In this document: positions 24,301 to 32,033 of the stretch, piece after piece | How the letters are laid out: every line of letters begins with the position of its first letter | Numbering within the stretch: the first letter of the stretch is position 1 | Assembly: GCA_964390545.1 (NCBI GenBank) | Contig: CAYMJV010000022.1 | Span: forward strand, 1 to 36,910 | From: CAYMJV01 sp964390545 | Lineage (GTDB): Bacteria; Desulfobacterota; BSN033; UBA1163 | Length of the DNA stretch: 36,910 bases | Direction: 5' to 3' | Notes under the pieces: model-generated | What the model was told of the DNA's origin: nothing | Seen by the model: only the letters and a program-made list of their open reading frames with translations | Databases searched by the model: none | Translations under genes and position numbers: made by a program

Positions 24301-25829
24301 AGATCGAAGAACATCGGTTGAACCGCGTCATCGTCGCCTCCTGTACGCCCCGAACCCATGAACCCCTCTTCCAGGATACGATTCGTCAGGCAGGTCTCAA
24401 TCGCTATCTCTTCGAAATGGCCAATATTCGGGATCAATGCTCCTGGGTTCATATGCAACAACCCAAAGAAGCCACAGAGAAGGCCATGGATTTGGTCCGG
24501 ATGGCAGTGGCTAAAGCCATCCTCCTCGATCCTCTTCCCACGCAGATGGTCGAGATGAACCAAAAGGCCTTGGTGATCGGCGGAGGCCTCGCCGGGATGA
24601 CTGCTGCGAAAAAGATCTCCCAGGCCGGCTATGAAGTCTATTTGATTGAAAAGGAATCTCAACTGGGTGGAAAAGCCAGGAATATTCATTACACCCTCGA
24701 CGGAGAGGATGTCCAATCCCATTTAGAGCATCTCATCAAAGGAGTAGAGAAAGATCCGCGAATCCATCTCATGGCAAAAACGACCATTGAAAAGATCGAT
24801 GGATTCGTAGGGAATTTTAAAACCCAGATTCGAAATGGAAATGGATTCAAGGAGCTGGCCCATGGAGTGATCGTCGTGGCCACCGGGGCAGAGGAATATC
24901 GGCCCAAAGAGTATCTTTACGGCAAGGATGCTCGAATCATTACCCAGAAGGAATTAGAAGAAAAAATTACCCTTACTCCCGGCGCCTTGAAGGCATTCAA
25001 GAATGTGGTCATGATCCAATGTGTTGGATCGAGGAATGGCGATCGACCCTATTGCAGTCGGATCTGCTGTTCTGAAGCGATCAAAAATGCACTAAAACTG
25101 AAGGCTCTAGCTCCCGAAACGAACGTCTATATCCTTTATCGCGATATTCGCACCTATGGGTTCAAAGAGGACTATTATGAGAAGGCCAGGGAGGAAGGGG
25201 TCCTCTTCATCCGTTACGAACCGGAGAGAGAACCCCGGCTGGAGATAGAGGGGGACGGTCTAGGAGTGGCTGTCTACGAGTCTATCCTTCGAGACGATTT
25301 GCTCATCCGTACCGATCTTCTGGTCCTGAGTCCTGGAATCGTTCCCAACTATGAAAATGAGACCCTTTCAAAGATGTTGAAAGTCCCTCTCAACGAAGAC
25401 GGTTTCTTCCTTGAAGCTCATATGAAACTGAGGCCCGTCGATTTTGCCACCGAGGGAATTTTTCTGGCCGGGTTAGCTCACAGTCCGAAGTCGATCGATG
25501 AGAGCATTTCGCAGGCCAATGCGGCAGTATCCCGTGCCCTGACTTATCTTTCAAAAACACATCTCGAAACAATCGGTACCGTCTCCGAAGTGAATGAGAA
25601 AACGTGCGTTGGATGTGGACTGTGCGAAACGATTTGTCCTTATAAGGCCATTGAGATCTTAACGAAAAGGACAATTGTTGGTGAGAAACTGGTCTCCCAG
25701 GTTAACAAAACCCTATGCAAGGGATGCGGTGCCTGCGTCGCCTCCTGCCGATCTGGCTCCATCGACCTGAAAGGATTCACAACCGAAGAGATCGTTTCTC
25801 AGATTGAGCAGTTGGCGATGGGAGGATAA
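21378..25829 (+). CDS. hdrA: Composite HdrA: two HdrA units, the first interrupted by a GltD/NfnB-like NAD(P)H module
   Basis: 1483 residues; methanogen HdrA is about 650. Unit 1 begins with the FAD motif VVGAGIGG (14-21), the HdrA/Qmo motif NDCSMCIMSPKLVDAG (58-73) and a ferredoxin site (Cys112-122). Residues about 126-565 are a GltD/NfnB-like insert: PCRASCP and CTHPCETACRR cysteines (162-213), FAD loop IGSGPAG (255-261), GGMLAVGIPEYRLP (285-298), nucleotide loop VVGGGNAAIDAARTA (385-399), YRRTRDEMPA (411-420) and GGDVVTGP (531-538). Unit 1 resumes with a Cys-rich site (623-639) and CVGSRD...CSSVCC (722-740). Unit 2 (923-1391) has CHCGINIGG, a second FAD loop (1067-1073) and CVGSRN...CSRICC. 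Two ferredoxin sites end the protein (1410-1420, 1447-1457). It should be the bifurcating flavin hub of the complex. Confidence 0.93.
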   Translation: MSHSSKPPIGAVLVVGAGIGGIQTSLDLAESGFKVYLLEKNLSIGGTMAQLDKTFPTNDCSMCIMSPKLVDAGRHRNIEILTNAKVEKLEGGPGNFKVLIHKKARYVSIEACKACGDCTKVCPIKIPNDFEQGLVTRAAIYQLFAQAMPSAYGIEKRGAPPCRASCPIHVNAQGYIALITARKFEEALALVRERNPFPGITGRICTHPCETACRRKDVERAVAIDGLKRFVSDFEKENKTDLTVPEDNGKRVAIIGSGPAGLLAAFDLRKMGYGVTVFEALPVAGGMLAVGIPEYRLPRSILNKEINYLLHMGVELKLNTPIGKDLTLQDVKTKGYDAIFIATGAHQSRKLGLQGEENKGVFHAVDFLRKVALGEPVKVGEKVVVVGGGNAAIDAARTAFRLGSREVTIAYRRTRDEMPAQEEEIEEAEHEGINIEYLTAPTRLLIEGGKIQGMECIRMELGDLDESGRPRPVPIPGSEFRIEADTVIPAISQSPDLSFLDGLGGLKTSRWGGIEADPVTLETNIKGIFTGGDVVTGPQTYIDAMAAGRKAAISIDRYLKGEDLKVDREGEGPQKEYIQIDVDGVEYRARAPMMALPPGRRRSFDETNLGLREEDVIREAERCLQCGGCSECLECLKVCEAKAIDHRMNDEDMEIDVGSIILSPGFDEFEPSLKSEYGYGRFPNVVSSIEFERFLSASGPFKGQVLRPSDKGHPKKIAWIQCVGSRDPHIGKGYCSSVCCMYATKEAVIAKEHAHEMEATIFFMDIRAYGKDFDKYIERAKKDYGVRYVRSRVSHVKENPITKNLTIHYETEEGEMVSEEFDLVVLSVGLEPIKNHQEVAEIFGIDLNAYGFAKTSVFEPLQTSRPGIFVSGAFSGPKDVPETVAQASAAAAEASSFLSPARGTLVTEKEYVLEKNVNYEGPRVGVFVCHCGINIGGVVNVPAVAEYARTLPGVVHVEDNLYTCSQDTQELMKKKIEEHRLNRVIVASCTPRTHEPLFQDTIRQAGLNRYLFEMANIRDQCSWVHMQQPKEATEKAMDLVRMAVAKAILLDPLPTQMVEMNQKALVIGGGLAGMTAAKKISQAGYEVYLIEKESQLGGKARNIHYTLDGEDVQSHLEHLIKGVEKDPRIHLMAKTTIEKIDGFVGNFKTQIRNGNGFKELAHGVIVVATGAEEYRPKEYLYGKDARIITQKELEEKITLTPGALKAFKNVVMIQCVGSRNGDRPYCSRICCSEAIKNALKLKALAPETNVYILYRDIRTYGFKEDYYEKAREEGVLFIRYEPEREPRLEIEGDGLGVAVYESILRDDLLIRTDLLVLSPGIVPNYENETLSKMLKVPLNEDGFFLEAHMKLRPVDFATEGIFLAGLAHSPKSIDESISQANAAVSRALTYLSKTHLETIGTVSEVNEKTCVGCGLCETICPYKAIEILTKRTIVGEKLVSQVNKTLCKGCGACVASCRSGSIDLKGFTTEEIVSQIEQLAMGG

Positions 25830-25882
25830 TAACCAAAATTGACGAAAAGGATTTATTACGAACACATTTATTCTCTTTACGT

Positions 25883-26048
25883 GTCATTGCGAGCCCGAAG
25901 GGCGTGGCAATCCGACGAAGTGTCATTCTGAGCGAAGCGAAGAATCTCGTTGAGATCCTTCGGGCGTTGCCCTCAGGATGACAGCTTCGCAGTCAGTTCC
26001 TTCGCTCCGCTCAGGACAAGGTTTAGCCGTTTCACTCCTCGCAATGAC
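25883..26048. repeat. Palindromic composite element inside the Hdr-Flx cluster
   Basis: Perfect 11-bp terminal inverted repeats GTCATTGCGAG (25883-25893) and CTCGCAATGAC (26038-26048). Nested inside is GTCATTCTGAG (about 25922) against CTCAGGATGAC (about 25972). It fills most of the 297-bp gap between hdrA and mvhD. No coding capacity. Confidence 0.75.
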
Positions 26049-26058
26049 AAGAATGTAG

Positions 26059-26108
26059 GGTTCGCTCACCGAGCGAACCGATTATTCGGGCTGTTCGGGG
26101 AACAGCCC
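26059..26108. repeat. Two perfect hairpins before mvhD
   Basis: GGTTCGCTC/GAGCGAACC (26059-26079, loop of three) and GGGCTGTTC/GAACAGCCC (26088-26108, loop of three). Each nine-bp arm is perfect. Both are of the GTAGGG...CCCTAC palindrome style common between genes in environmental genomes. Confidence 0.65.
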
Positions 26109-26126
26109 CTACAGTAAAACAATAGG

Positions 26127-26546
26127 ATGGAAACGAACTGGGAACCCAAAATCTTAGCCTTTCTCTGCAACTGGTGTTCCTATGCAGGAGCGGACCTCGC
26201 CGGAACATCAAGGATTCAGTATTCGCCGAATATCCGCGTGATCCGGGTCCCCTGCTCCGGCAGGATCAATCCTCTTTTCATTCTGAAAGCCTTGCAGAGC
26301 GGGATCGACGGGGTCCTGGTCTCCGGATGCTACCCGGGGGATTGTCATTACATTAGCGGCAACTATATCGGAAGAAGGAAGTCGACCACTCTCAAAAGAT
26401 TCGTCGAATTCCTCGGCATCGAGGAAGGTCGGGTTCAGTTTTCCTGGGTCTCTGCGGCAGAAGGAGGAAAATTCTCTCAGGTTGTGGATGAGGTCACCCA
26501 GGACATTAAGAAGTTGGGACCGATCAAAAGGTTTGTGAAAAGATAG
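26127..26546 (+). CDS. mvhD: MvhD/FlxD-like [2Fe-2S] electron-transfer subunit
   Basis: 139 residues, full MvhD length. The signature FLCNWCSYAGADLAGTSR (12-29), VPCSGRINP (42-49) and GCYPGDCHY (67-75) place conserved cysteines at 14, 17, 43, 68 and 73. In methanogens MvhD docks on HdrA and brings electrons from the hydrogenase; in bacterial Flx-Hdr complexes the homologue FlxD does this from the NADH-oxidising Flx subunits. Its place between hdrA and the flx genes fits that bridging role. A repeat block separates it from hdrA, so transcription from upstream would read through several hairpins. Confidence 0.94.
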   Translation: METNWEPKILAFLCNWCSYAGADLAGTSRIQYSPNIRVIRVPCSGRINPLFILKALQSGIDGVLVSGCYPGDCHYISGNYIGRRKSTTLKRFVEFLGIEEGRVQFSWVSAAEGGKFSQVVDEVTQDIKKLGPIKRFVKR

Positions 26547-26603
26547 AAGGATTCAAGGGGCCAAGGGGCCCAGGGTCCGAGTGAAAATCTTTATGAAGTA
26601 CAC

Positions 26604-26636
26604 TTGAACCCTTGAACCCTCGAATCCTTGAACCCT
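26604..26636. repeat. Three copies of TTGAACCCT
   Basis: Units at 26604-26612, 26612-26620 and 26628-26636, in the 106-bp gap after mvhD. A complementary GATTCAAGGGG lies at the start of the gap, so the gap may fold. Low-complexity intergenic repeat; no gene. Confidence 0.4.
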
Positions 26637-26652
26637 TAAGGACTTAAAACCA

Positions 26653-27597
26653 ATGATCGAACAAAAAATTAGAGAAATAGCTAAAGACCTTCTTTCAAAA
26701 AAAACCGTCGATCTTGTCATCGGGTTCGGGGAAGGGACTTTGCCCCTTCGTGTGACACCCAGATTCATTCGAAGCCCCGAAAAAGTTGATCGTTTAATTT
26801 GGAACTCCTTCTGTGAAAACAATCTGGCCACCTACGTTCACAAATTCAGTCGATTCAAGCTGGGCCTTGTCGTGAAGGGATGTGACGCCCGTTCGGTCAT
26901 CGCCCTTTCGCTGGAAAAAAGATTTCAGCCCGGTCAGATCTTTATGATCGGAGTCCCTTGTCAGAGAATGGTGGATCGGAGAAAAGTGAGTCGAGCCGTG
27001 AAAGGAGACATTCTTCAGGCCCGCGAGGAAGGCGATCTCCTTTATGTAAAAGGGGATGGGTTCGAGGTCTCCCTAAAGCGGAACGACTTCCTCTATTCGT
27101 CCTGCCAAGCCTGTACCCATCGAAACCCAACCCGTGCCGATGTCATGGTAGGAGATCCCGTGGAAGAATTGCCACTTAAAGAAATCTACCATGAGGCCAA
27201 GGAATTTGAAAAGATGTCACCTGAAGAGAGGTGGAAATTTTTCGAAAAGGAGACGAGCCGTTGCATTCGATGTTATGCCTGCCGGGAAGCCTGTCCCATG
27301 TGTTACTGCTCGGAGTGTTTTGTTGACAGTTCGAATCCCAAATGGATTGAGAAGAGTTTCTCTCCTTCCGATCTTCAATTCTATCACATCGTAAGGGCCT
27401 ATCATCAGACCGGAAGATGTTCGGGTTGTGGGGCCTGTGAACGGGCTTGCCCTATGGAGATTCGGCTCGGCTACCTCACCCAGAAGTTAAACCAGGATGT
27501 AAAGGAGCTTTTTGAGTTTGAGACCGGAATTGATTCGGAGGCCCCCCCTCCCCTCTCTACGTTTGAAATCGCTGATAAACAGGATTTCATTAAATGA
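26653..27597 (+). CDS. FrhB-like plus di-[4Fe-4S] subunit, probable FlxC
   Basis: 314 residues. The N-terminal part has features of the F420-hydrogenase/dehydrogenase beta (FrhB) family: LVVKGCDARSVIAL (72-85), IGVPCQRM (99-106) and SCQACTHRNPTRADVMVGDP (150-169). Two ferredoxin sites follow, Cys204, 207, 210, 214 and Cys256, 259, 262, 266, with an extra Cys cluster at 217, 219 and 222. It probably relays electrons from the NADH-oxidising flavin subunit to MvhD/HdrA. Its TGA overlaps the ATG of the next gene (ATGA). I place it as FlxC by order and content; the exact Flx letter is less certain than the family. A coenzyme F420 role is not implied. Confidence 0.8.
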   Translation: MIEQKIREIAKDLLSKKTVDLVIGFGEGTLPLRVTPRFIRSPEKVDRLIWNSFCENNLATYVHKFSRFKLGLVVKGCDARSVIALSLEKRFQPGQIFMIGVPCQRMVDRRKVSRAVKGDILQAREEGDLLYVKGDGFEVSLKRNDFLYSSCQACTHRNPTRADVMVGDPVEELPLKEIYHEAKEFEKMSPEERWKFFEKETSRCIRCYACREACPMCYCSECFVDSSNPKWIEKSFSPSDLQFYHIVRAYHQTGRCSGCGACERACPMEIRLGYLTQKLNQDVKELFEFETGIDSEAPPPLSTFEIADKQDFIK

Positions 27598-28628
27598 AGC
27601 TAAGACTGGATAAAAAAGATTTCAGGTCCTTTTTACACAATTTGATCGAAACCTACGATCTCTTTGCCCCTGTCCAATTGGCAGAAGGAGTTTCGGTTTA
27701 TCGTAAGATTGATCAACCCGAGGAAGTCGACTTGACACACCCCAATCCCCAAAAACCTGCAAAAGATCTCTTTTTCCCTCAGTCTGAAGGGATGCTTCGC
27801 TATGAGAAGGTCGGGAAACAGAGCCAGATGACCTCCCTGGGCGAGGTAAAGAGGGAGCGGGTCCTTTTCGGAGCAAGACCCTGCGATATCGAGGCCATCT
27901 CTATCATCGAAAAAGTTTTTGCGGGGAAAGAATACACGGATGTCTATTTTCTTGAGAAGAGAAAAAAGACCACGATCATTGGCCTCGGTTGTAACCATCC
28001 CCTTTCCACATGCTTTTGTTCCTCGGCAGGGGGGGATCCTTTCCTGAGAGCCGGATCGGATCTTTTCTTCATTGATCTTGGCGAAGCCTACTTCGTTGAG
28101 TTGCTAACTGAAAAGGGGATGGTCTTTCAGAAGAATGCATTCCTGAAAGAAGCCGATCCGAAAGATTTAACCCTGGTGAAAGAGCTTGAAGACAAGGCTT
28201 TTGAAAAGGTCGGTTTCTCCATTCCGATCGACGGCATAGAAAAAAGACTGGACCTCATGACGGAGAGCTCGTTTTGGGACTGGGTTCACGAGGGATGTAT
28301 CGGTTGCCGGGTGTGTACTTATCTCTGCCCGACCTGCCATTGTTTCGACATCGTAGACGAAGGCGACTCCCGAAGAGGTCAACGGGTGAGAAATTGGGAT
28401 TCCTGTCTTTCTCCTCTTTATTCGCTGGAGACTTCAGGCCATAATCCAAGGCCCACCGGTCGGGAACGAACACGGCAGAGGTTAATGCATAAGTTTAACT
28501 ATTTCCCGAAGACTTTTGATCAGGTGGCCTGTGTCGGATGTGGGCGATGCATTCTCTATTGTCCCATCCATTTCGATATCCGCAAAGCGATCCTTTGGAC
28601 CTCTTCGAAGAGACCCAAAGCATTCTGA
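27594..28628 (+). CDS. HydB/AsrA-like di-[4Fe-4S] subunit, probable FlxB
   Basis: 344 residues. The N-terminal region matches the sulfite-reductase AsrA / sulfhydrogenase HydB family: RVLFGARPCDIEAISII (89-105) and GLGCNHPLSTCFCSSAGGDPF (130-150). The C-terminal part has ferredoxin sites at Cys235, 238, 241, 245 (CIGCRVCTYLC) and Cys313, 316, 319, 323 (CVGCGRCILYC), with Cys248/250 close to the first. These proteins pair with a PyrK-like flavoprotein, which is exactly the next gene. It is translationally coupled to the upstream FlxC-like gene. Likely role: carry electrons away from the FAD subunit. The Flx assignment is based on neighbourhood. Confidence 0.82.
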   Translation: MKLRLDKKDFRSFLHNLIETYDLFAPVQLAEGVSVYRKIDQPEEVDLTHPNPQKPAKDLFFPQSEGMLRYEKVGKQSQMTSLGEVKRERVLFGARPCDIEAISIIEKVFAGKEYTDVYFLEKRKKTTIIGLGCNHPLSTCFCSSAGGDPFLRAGSDLFFIDLGEAYFVELLTEKGMVFQKNAFLKEADPKDLTLVKELEDKAFEKVGFSIPIDGIEKRLDLMTESSFWDWVHEGCIGCRVCTYLCPTCHCFDIVDEGDSRRGQRVRNWDSCLSPLYSLETSGHNPRPTGRERTRQRLMHKFNYFPKTFDQVACVGCGRCILYCPIHFDIRKAILWTSSKRPKAF

Positions 28629-28734
28629 GGGGACAAAACATTGCAAATTGAAAATTGTAAATTTCAAAATTTAAAATTCTTATCAAACATTTTTCACTGT
28701 TAATTTTTTATTTTTGCATTGAGAATTGAGCTTT

Positions 28735-29574
28735 ATGAAGAACCCATATCTTCCCATTCCAATGGTTGTCCAGAAGGCCACCGTTGAGACGACCGATCGC
28801 ATGCTCCGGACCCTTGAACTAGGTTTTCTAAAAGAGGAAGATGCCGAAAACTTCCGCTTCGTCCCTGGCCAATTCTGCGAACTCTCCATCCTCGGGAAAG
28901 GAGAGGCACCCTTTGGGATTGCTTCTTCTCCTACAGAGAATGGTTCTTTAAGATTTACCATCAACAAAGCCGGGCTTGTGACAACGGCCCTCCATCACAT
29001 TGAAGAAGGTTCGGAGATCGGAATCCGGGGCCCTCTGGGGAACGGATATCCCATCGAACTTTTCGAGGGTAAAAATCTTCTGGTGATTGGAGGAGGATTT
29101 GCTTTCACAACCTTACGATCGTTGGTCGCCTATCTCATCCACCCAGAAAATCGAGCGAAGGTGAAGGGGATCACGGTCATTTATGGAGCCCGGATGCCAG
29201 GCCTTCTTCTTTATAAAGAGGAGTTGGCTGCATGGCAGAAGAGAAGTGATTTGAACCTTGTGGTCACCGTCGATTGGGGAGATAAGGACTGGAAGGGGAA
29301 GGTCGGCCTCGTCCCCAACGTTCTGGAGGAGGTGGCTCCTTCTTCAGAGGATACGTATGCGGTCATTTGCGGCCCTCCCATCATGATCAAATTTACCTTT
29401 CCCAAATTGATGGCCCTTCGATTCCCTTATGAGCGCATCTTCACCTCTCTGGAGAGGAGGATGAAATGTGGCATCGGAAAATGTGGTCGGTGTAACATCG
29501 GTCGCTTTTATGTCTGCAAGGATGGCCCTGTCTTCAGTTATGCCCAACTCGAGAAATTACCAAAAGACTACTAA
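28735..29574 (+). CDS. flxA: FAD/NAD(P)-binding oxidoreductase with [2Fe-2S] site, FlxA/AsrB-like
   Basis: 279 residues from the ATG at 28735; a TTG at 28726 would add three residues. It is a ferredoxin-NADP-reductase-fold protein: FAD motif PFGIASSP (59-66), pyridine-nucleotide loop LLVIGGGFAF (115-124) and ICGPPIM (211-217). A C-terminal [2Fe-2S] site follows, with Cys245, 250, 253 and 261 (MKCGIGKCGRC, then VCKDGPVF), as in PyrK and AsrB. It should be the NAD(P)H entry of the Flx module. An AT-rich spacer of 106 bp (28629-28734) precedes it, longer than the other joins in this half of the operon. Confidence 0.88.
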   Translation: MKNPYLPIPMVVQKATVETTDRMLRTLELGFLKEEDAENFRFVPGQFCELSILGKGEAPFGIASSPTENGSLRFTINKAGLVTTALHHIEEGSEIGIRGPLGNGYPIELFEGKNLLVIGGGFAFTTLRSLVAYLIHPENRAKVKGITVIYGARMPGLLLYKEELAAWQKRSDLNLVVTVDWGDKDWKGKVGLVPNVLEEVAPSSEDTYAVICGPPIMIKFTFPKLMALRFPYERIFTSLERRMKCGIGKCGRCNIGRFYVCKDGPVFSYAQLEKLPKDY

Positions 29575-29629
29575 GGTCCTGTATCCCTTCCTTCAACATG
29601 CATTTAATTTTGGAAAAAGTTCATAATAA

Positions 29630-29658
29630 TTGACAAGGTTAAGCAGGCGCGCTATTCT
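29630..29658 (+). promoter_or_regulatory. Promoter of the molybdopterin/NrfD/HdrD-like operon
   Basis: Perfect -35 TTGACA (29630-29635), 17-bp spacer, -10 TATTCT (29653-29658). It lies in the 158-bp gap after flxA and leaves a leader of about 68 bases to the GTG at 29733. It suggests the membrane redox genes can be expressed apart from the Hdr-Flx genes. Confidence 0.6.
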
Positions 29659-29732
29659 AAACCCAATTTCAAGAATCGGGTGGGCTCATCCCCAGGAAGT
29701 TCAAAAAAGAGAACAGATAACATAGGTTCCTC

Positions 29733-32033
29733 GTGAACAGAAGGACATTTCTCAAGCTATCCGCACTCACCGGGACAGTGGTGGGAGGCAAGCGGATTAT
29801 TGGTCCCTTCGACACCTTTGCCGGTTTATCCCCCCAACAAAAGTCCGAAAATGCTCCGGAAGAGAAATGGATCTCCACTTCTTGTCTAAACTGCTCGGCC
29901 CGCTGCGCAATCCGGGCCAGGGTAGTGAAAGGGAAGGCGGTGAAGATCACCGGAAATCCTTTGTCATCCGTTGCGGATGGAAAGATCTGTCCAAAGGGAC
30001 ACCTCGGGCTTCAAGTCTTGTACGATCCGGGTCGGATTCGCTTTCCCTTAAAAAGAACGAATAAAGAGAAGGGACGGGAGATCGATCCCAAATGGATTCG
30101 CATCTCGTGGGAGGAAGCAATCGATGATGTGATACAACGATTGAAATCCCTCAGAGATACGGCCCAGCCACACAAACTTCTGCTCTTTTCCGGGTTGAAT
30201 GCCATGAGCAGTGAAGACCTGATCTTTCGATTCGCAAATGCTTTTGGGACACCCAATCTCATTTTCGGAAACGGTCTGGATGGAGAAGCAGAAAAATCAG
30301 GACGCTGGATGGCGGATGGGCATTACAGCACGACGGCTTATGATCTGGATCATACCAACTATATCCTTGCCTTTGGTGCGCAGATGCTGGAATCCTCCAT
30401 TCCCTTGTCTCGATTCTTAAGAAAGTGGGGGAAACTGCGGCGGGAAAAGTCGAATCGTACAAAGATCGTGGTCATCAGCCCAAGGTACTCCGTCACCGCT
30501 GCAAAGGCTGACGAGTGGATACCCATTCGCCCGGGGACGGATGCAGCTCTGGCCATGGCCATCGCCCATGTCATTCTCTCTGACAAACTTTATGATTCGA
30601 ATTTTATTAGCCATTGGACATCCGGGTTTGATTTGTATAAACATTTGATACTCCATCAGTACAGCCCAGGAGTGGTATCGACTGTCACCGGCATCCCGCC
30701 TGAAACCATTCAACGGATCGCCAGAGAATTTGCTCAAACCCAACCGGCGATCGCCCTGGGAGGAAAGGAATCTTTGAACTGGCCGGAAGGCTCCTATACG
30801 AGCTATGCCATCTTCTGCCTGAATGCCTTAGCGGGAAGTATCGATGGTCCTGGCGGGGTCATCTATCAAGAGCATCCGAAGTATCAGGAGATGCCTCCCC
30901 TTGTGGAGGATGACATTGCAAGAAAGGGCAAGGCACAGCCATGCCTGGATCTTCGAGGAACAACTCAATTTCCTGCGGCGCAGGTTGTGACGAATCAAAT
31001 TCCAGAATCTCTATTAGCCAATGCGCCCTACCCGATTGAGTTGGCGATTGGGTTCAATAGCAACTTTAATATGGTTGCTCCGGGGAGTGAACGCTGGGAT
31101 CAGGCTCTGAGAAAAATACCCTACTCTGTCCACATCTCTCCTTTTATCAGTGAAATGGCTCTTTACGCGGATTTATTTTTGCCTTCTACAACCTTCCTGG
31201 AGGAATGGGGTTATGATCATTCTCCTGCCGATGCGGGTGTCGCCGAAGTGAGGTTGAAACAACCTGCCGTCAAGACCCTCGGTGAGACACGGGCGATCAG
31301 CGACATCCTCTTTCACCTGTCGAAGAACCTGAAAGGAGTGGCCCCATCTTTTGCCAATCTGGGTGATGGCCCCGAGGGGTTTGTAAAATTCCGGACCGCC
31401 TCCTTGATGCCTTGGAAAGAATTTCTAAGGAAGGGAGTCTGGACAGGACCGAATTATCAGTATAAGAAGTATCAGCATATATTCAACACGCCCTCTAAGA
31501 AATTTGAATTCACCTCAGGCAATCTTAGATCTTTGATGGCGAAAAAAGGAAAAAGGGACGAAGAGGTCAACTTATCGCCCCGCTACCGAGAAGCAAACTT
31601 CCTAGGAAAAAAGGACCAATTTCCATTTGTGCTGATTCCTTACCAGCCCTTGATGGTGATTGAAAATGGGAGCCAGAATTATCCTTGGGCACAAGAGATC
31701 TTTCTCCCCATGCATGGGATGGGCTGGGAAACCCTAATAGAAATCAATCGAGAAGTTGGAGAGAGGATGGGATTCAAGAACGGACAGATGATATGGGTGG
31801 AATCTCCCTTCGGGAAGATCAAAGGGAGGGTGAAGCTTTCTGACGGAATTCATCCAGAGGGGGTCGCCATTTCTTCTGGCCAGGGTCATTATGCTTATGG
31901 GAAATGGCAACAGGGGATTGGGGTGAATCCCCATGAGATCATCGGAGTGGATTATGACCGCCTGAGCGGTCAGGCAGCCTTTTTCAACACGAGGGTGAAG
32001 GTTTACAAGACACAAAAAGTTCGGAGTTCGTAG
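29733..32033 (+). CDS. Tat-exported molybdopterin oxidoreductase-family subunit (Qrc/Psr-like catalytic subunit)
   Basis: 766 residues from a GTG start. A twin-arginine motif opens the protein (NRRTFLKLS, 2-10) with a weak hydrophobic stretch to about residue 19. The N-terminal [4Fe-4S] site is Cys51, 54, 58 and 86 (CLNCSARC, CPKG). The DMSO-reductase-family body follows (FGTPN 171-175, VVISPRYSVTAAKADEWIPIRPGTDAALAMA) and the C-terminal cofactor-binding domain. At the position that usually holds the Mo-ligand Cys, Ser or SeCys there is Asp183 (GNGLDGEA). It heads an operon with a four-cluster ferredoxin and an NrfD protein, the layout of QrcBCD and PsrABC. No multihaem QrcA gene is present. 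Substrate is unknown; in Qrc the equivalent subunit lacks Mo and serves structure or electron transfer. Confidence 0.88.
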   Translation: MNRRTFLKLSALTGTVVGGKRIIGPFDTFAGLSPQQKSENAPEEKWISTSCLNCSARCAIRARVVKGKAVKITGNPLSSVADGKICPKGHLGLQVLYDPGRIRFPLKRTNKEKGREIDPKWIRISWEEAIDDVIQRLKSLRDTAQPHKLLLFSGLNAMSSEDLIFRFANAFGTPNLIFGNGLDGEAEKSGRWMADGHYSTTAYDLDHTNYILAFGAQMLESSIPLSRFLRKWGKLRREKSNRTKIVVISPRYSVTAAKADEWIPIRPGTDAALAMAIAHVILSDKLYDSNFISHWTSGFDLYKHLILHQYSPGVVSTVTGIPPETIQRIAREFAQTQPAIALGGKESLNWPEGSYTSYAIFCLNALAGSIDGPGGVIYQEHPKYQEMPPLVEDDIARKGKAQPCLDLRGTTQFPAAQVVTNQIPESLLANAPYPIELAIGFNSNFNMVAPGSERWDQALRKIPYSVHISPFISEMALYADLFLPSTTFLEEWGYDHSPADAGVAEVRLKQPAVKTLGETRAISDILFHLSKNLKGVAPSFANLGDGPEGFVKFRTASLMPWKEFLRKGVWTGPNYQYKKYQHIFNTPSKKFEFTSGNLRSLMAKKGKRDEEVNLSPRYREANFLGKKDQFPFVLIPYQPLMVIENGSQNYPWAQEIFLPMHGMGWETLIEINREVGERMGFKNGQMIWVESPFGKIKGRVKLSDGIHPEGVAISSGQGHYAYGKWQQGIGVNPHEIIGVDYDRLSGQAAFFNTRVKVYKTQKVRSS

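Noticed and set aside
26653..27597. F420-reducing hydrogenase beta subunit
   Set aside because: FrhB-like motifs are present, but there are no FrhA/G hydrogenase genes and the neighbours are Flx-type.
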